A DNA stretch of 5,378 nt, taken from the NCBI GenBank assembly GCA_020853655.1, contig JADYYL010000116.1:1-5378 (forward strand). The letters run 5' to 3'. A program made the translations under genes and the position numbers. The stretch comes from Deltaproteobacteria bacterium. Its GTDB lineage: Bacteria > Bdellovibrionota_C > UBA2361 > SZUA-149 > JADYYL01. This document shows positions 4,979-5,378 of this stretch, piece after piece; the first letter of the stretch is position 1, and each line of letters begins with the position of its first letter. The notes beneath the pieces were generated by a model, which saw only the letters and a list, made by a program, of their open reading frames with translations, did no database searches and was not told where the DNA came from.

Positions 4979-5378
4979 GTGATCTACCTTGATGCCAACG
5001 CGACGACGGCGCTTCGTCCCGAAGCGAGAGATGCTGTGCTTCGCGTGTTCTCCGAAACTGACCCGATGCGAAATCCCTCGAGCATCCACGCGGCGGGTCG
5101 AGCTGCACGACGACAGCTCACTCATGCACGCACTCAGCTGCTCCGACTGCTGACGCTTGGTCAATCGGTCGACGCCGACGTGACATTTACCTCCGGCGGG
5201 ACGGAAGGGTGCAACATGCTTGTGCACGGACTGCTCGCTCCTATGCTGCGAGGTGGGAAGGGGCACGCGATTGCATCTGCGATTGAACACCCTGCGATGC
5301 TCGAACCGCTCAAACGCTTTTCCAATCTCGAACTGACACTCGTCACCACGGGACGTGACGGGATCATCGATCCAGAGA
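4979..5378 (+). CDS. Cysteine desulfurase (NifS/IscS class), N-terminal part
   Basis: The frame runs from GTG 4979 to the right edge, 133 residues visible; the family is usually about 380-400. These enzymes use pyridoxal phosphate (PLP) to take sulfur from L-cysteine as a persulfide for Fe-S clusters, tRNA thiolation or DNA phosphorothioation. Family marks are visible in order: the start MIYLDANATTALRPEA, NPSSIHAAGR (32-41), SGGTEGCNM (72-80, cofactor phosphate-binding loop) and SAIEHPAM (100-107, with H104 stacking on PLP). The GTG start is chosen because it gives the canonical N-terminus; the frame stays open upstream but without such homology. The PLP lysine and catalytic cysteine lie beyond the window, so the subgroup (NifS, IscS, SufS or DndA) cannot be decided. 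Confidence 0.9.
   Translation, partial: MIYLDANATTALRPEARDAVLRVFSETDPMRNPSSIHAAGRAARRQLTHARTQLLRLLTLGQSVDADVTFTSGGTEGCNMLVHGLLAPMLRGGKGHAIASAIEHPAMLEPLKRFSNLELTLVTTGRDGIIDPE

Overview
The window comes from a bacterial chromosome, moderately GC-rich in its genes, with AT-richer intergenic patches. The lineage cannot be named from this sequence. Transcription-attenuation leaders of the kind best described in Proteobacteria, together with weak Shine-Dalgarno signals at most starts, are the only hints. No rRNA, tRNA, transposase, integrase, phage structural gene or CRISPR array was seen.

Layout: (1) Positions 1-465, minus strand: the 5' part of an unrecognised protein with a strong ribosome binding site, running off the left edge with a CxxC pair just at the edge. 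(2) Positions 466-1310: a long intergenic region whose signals point mainly to the minus strand. It holds two tandem structures that look like ribosome-mediated attenuators. Each has a short leader reading frame with a run of Leu/Ile codons, alternative hairpins and an intrinsic terminator with a T-tract. An 18-bp hairpin follows close to the start of the gene at 465. (3) Positions 1326-4469 (or from 1311), plus strand: a ~1050-residue superfamily 1 helicase with a C-terminal phospholipase D (PLD) nuclease domain carrying one intact HKD motif. This matches the architecture of the single-protein (type II) Mokosh anti-phage system. (4) Positions 4466-4768, minus strand: a small Ala/Ser-rich protein whose stop codon overlaps the helicase stop in a shared TTAA. 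(5) From 4979 to the right edge, plus strand: the first 133 residues of a pyridoxal-phosphate cysteine desulfurase of the NifS/IscS class.

The helicase-PLD gene looks like a stand-alone gene: its left neighbour is divergent and its right neighbour is convergent. The most unusual part is the control region. Two Leu/Ile-type attenuators in series normally precede ilv or leu biosynthesis genes, but the first gene after them here (465 to 1) shows no resemblance to such enzymes. Either that gene, or genes beyond the left edge, are tuned to branched-chain aminoacyl-tRNA supply, or the leaders are remnants of a rearranged operon. The leader promoter region lies back to back with the helicase start.
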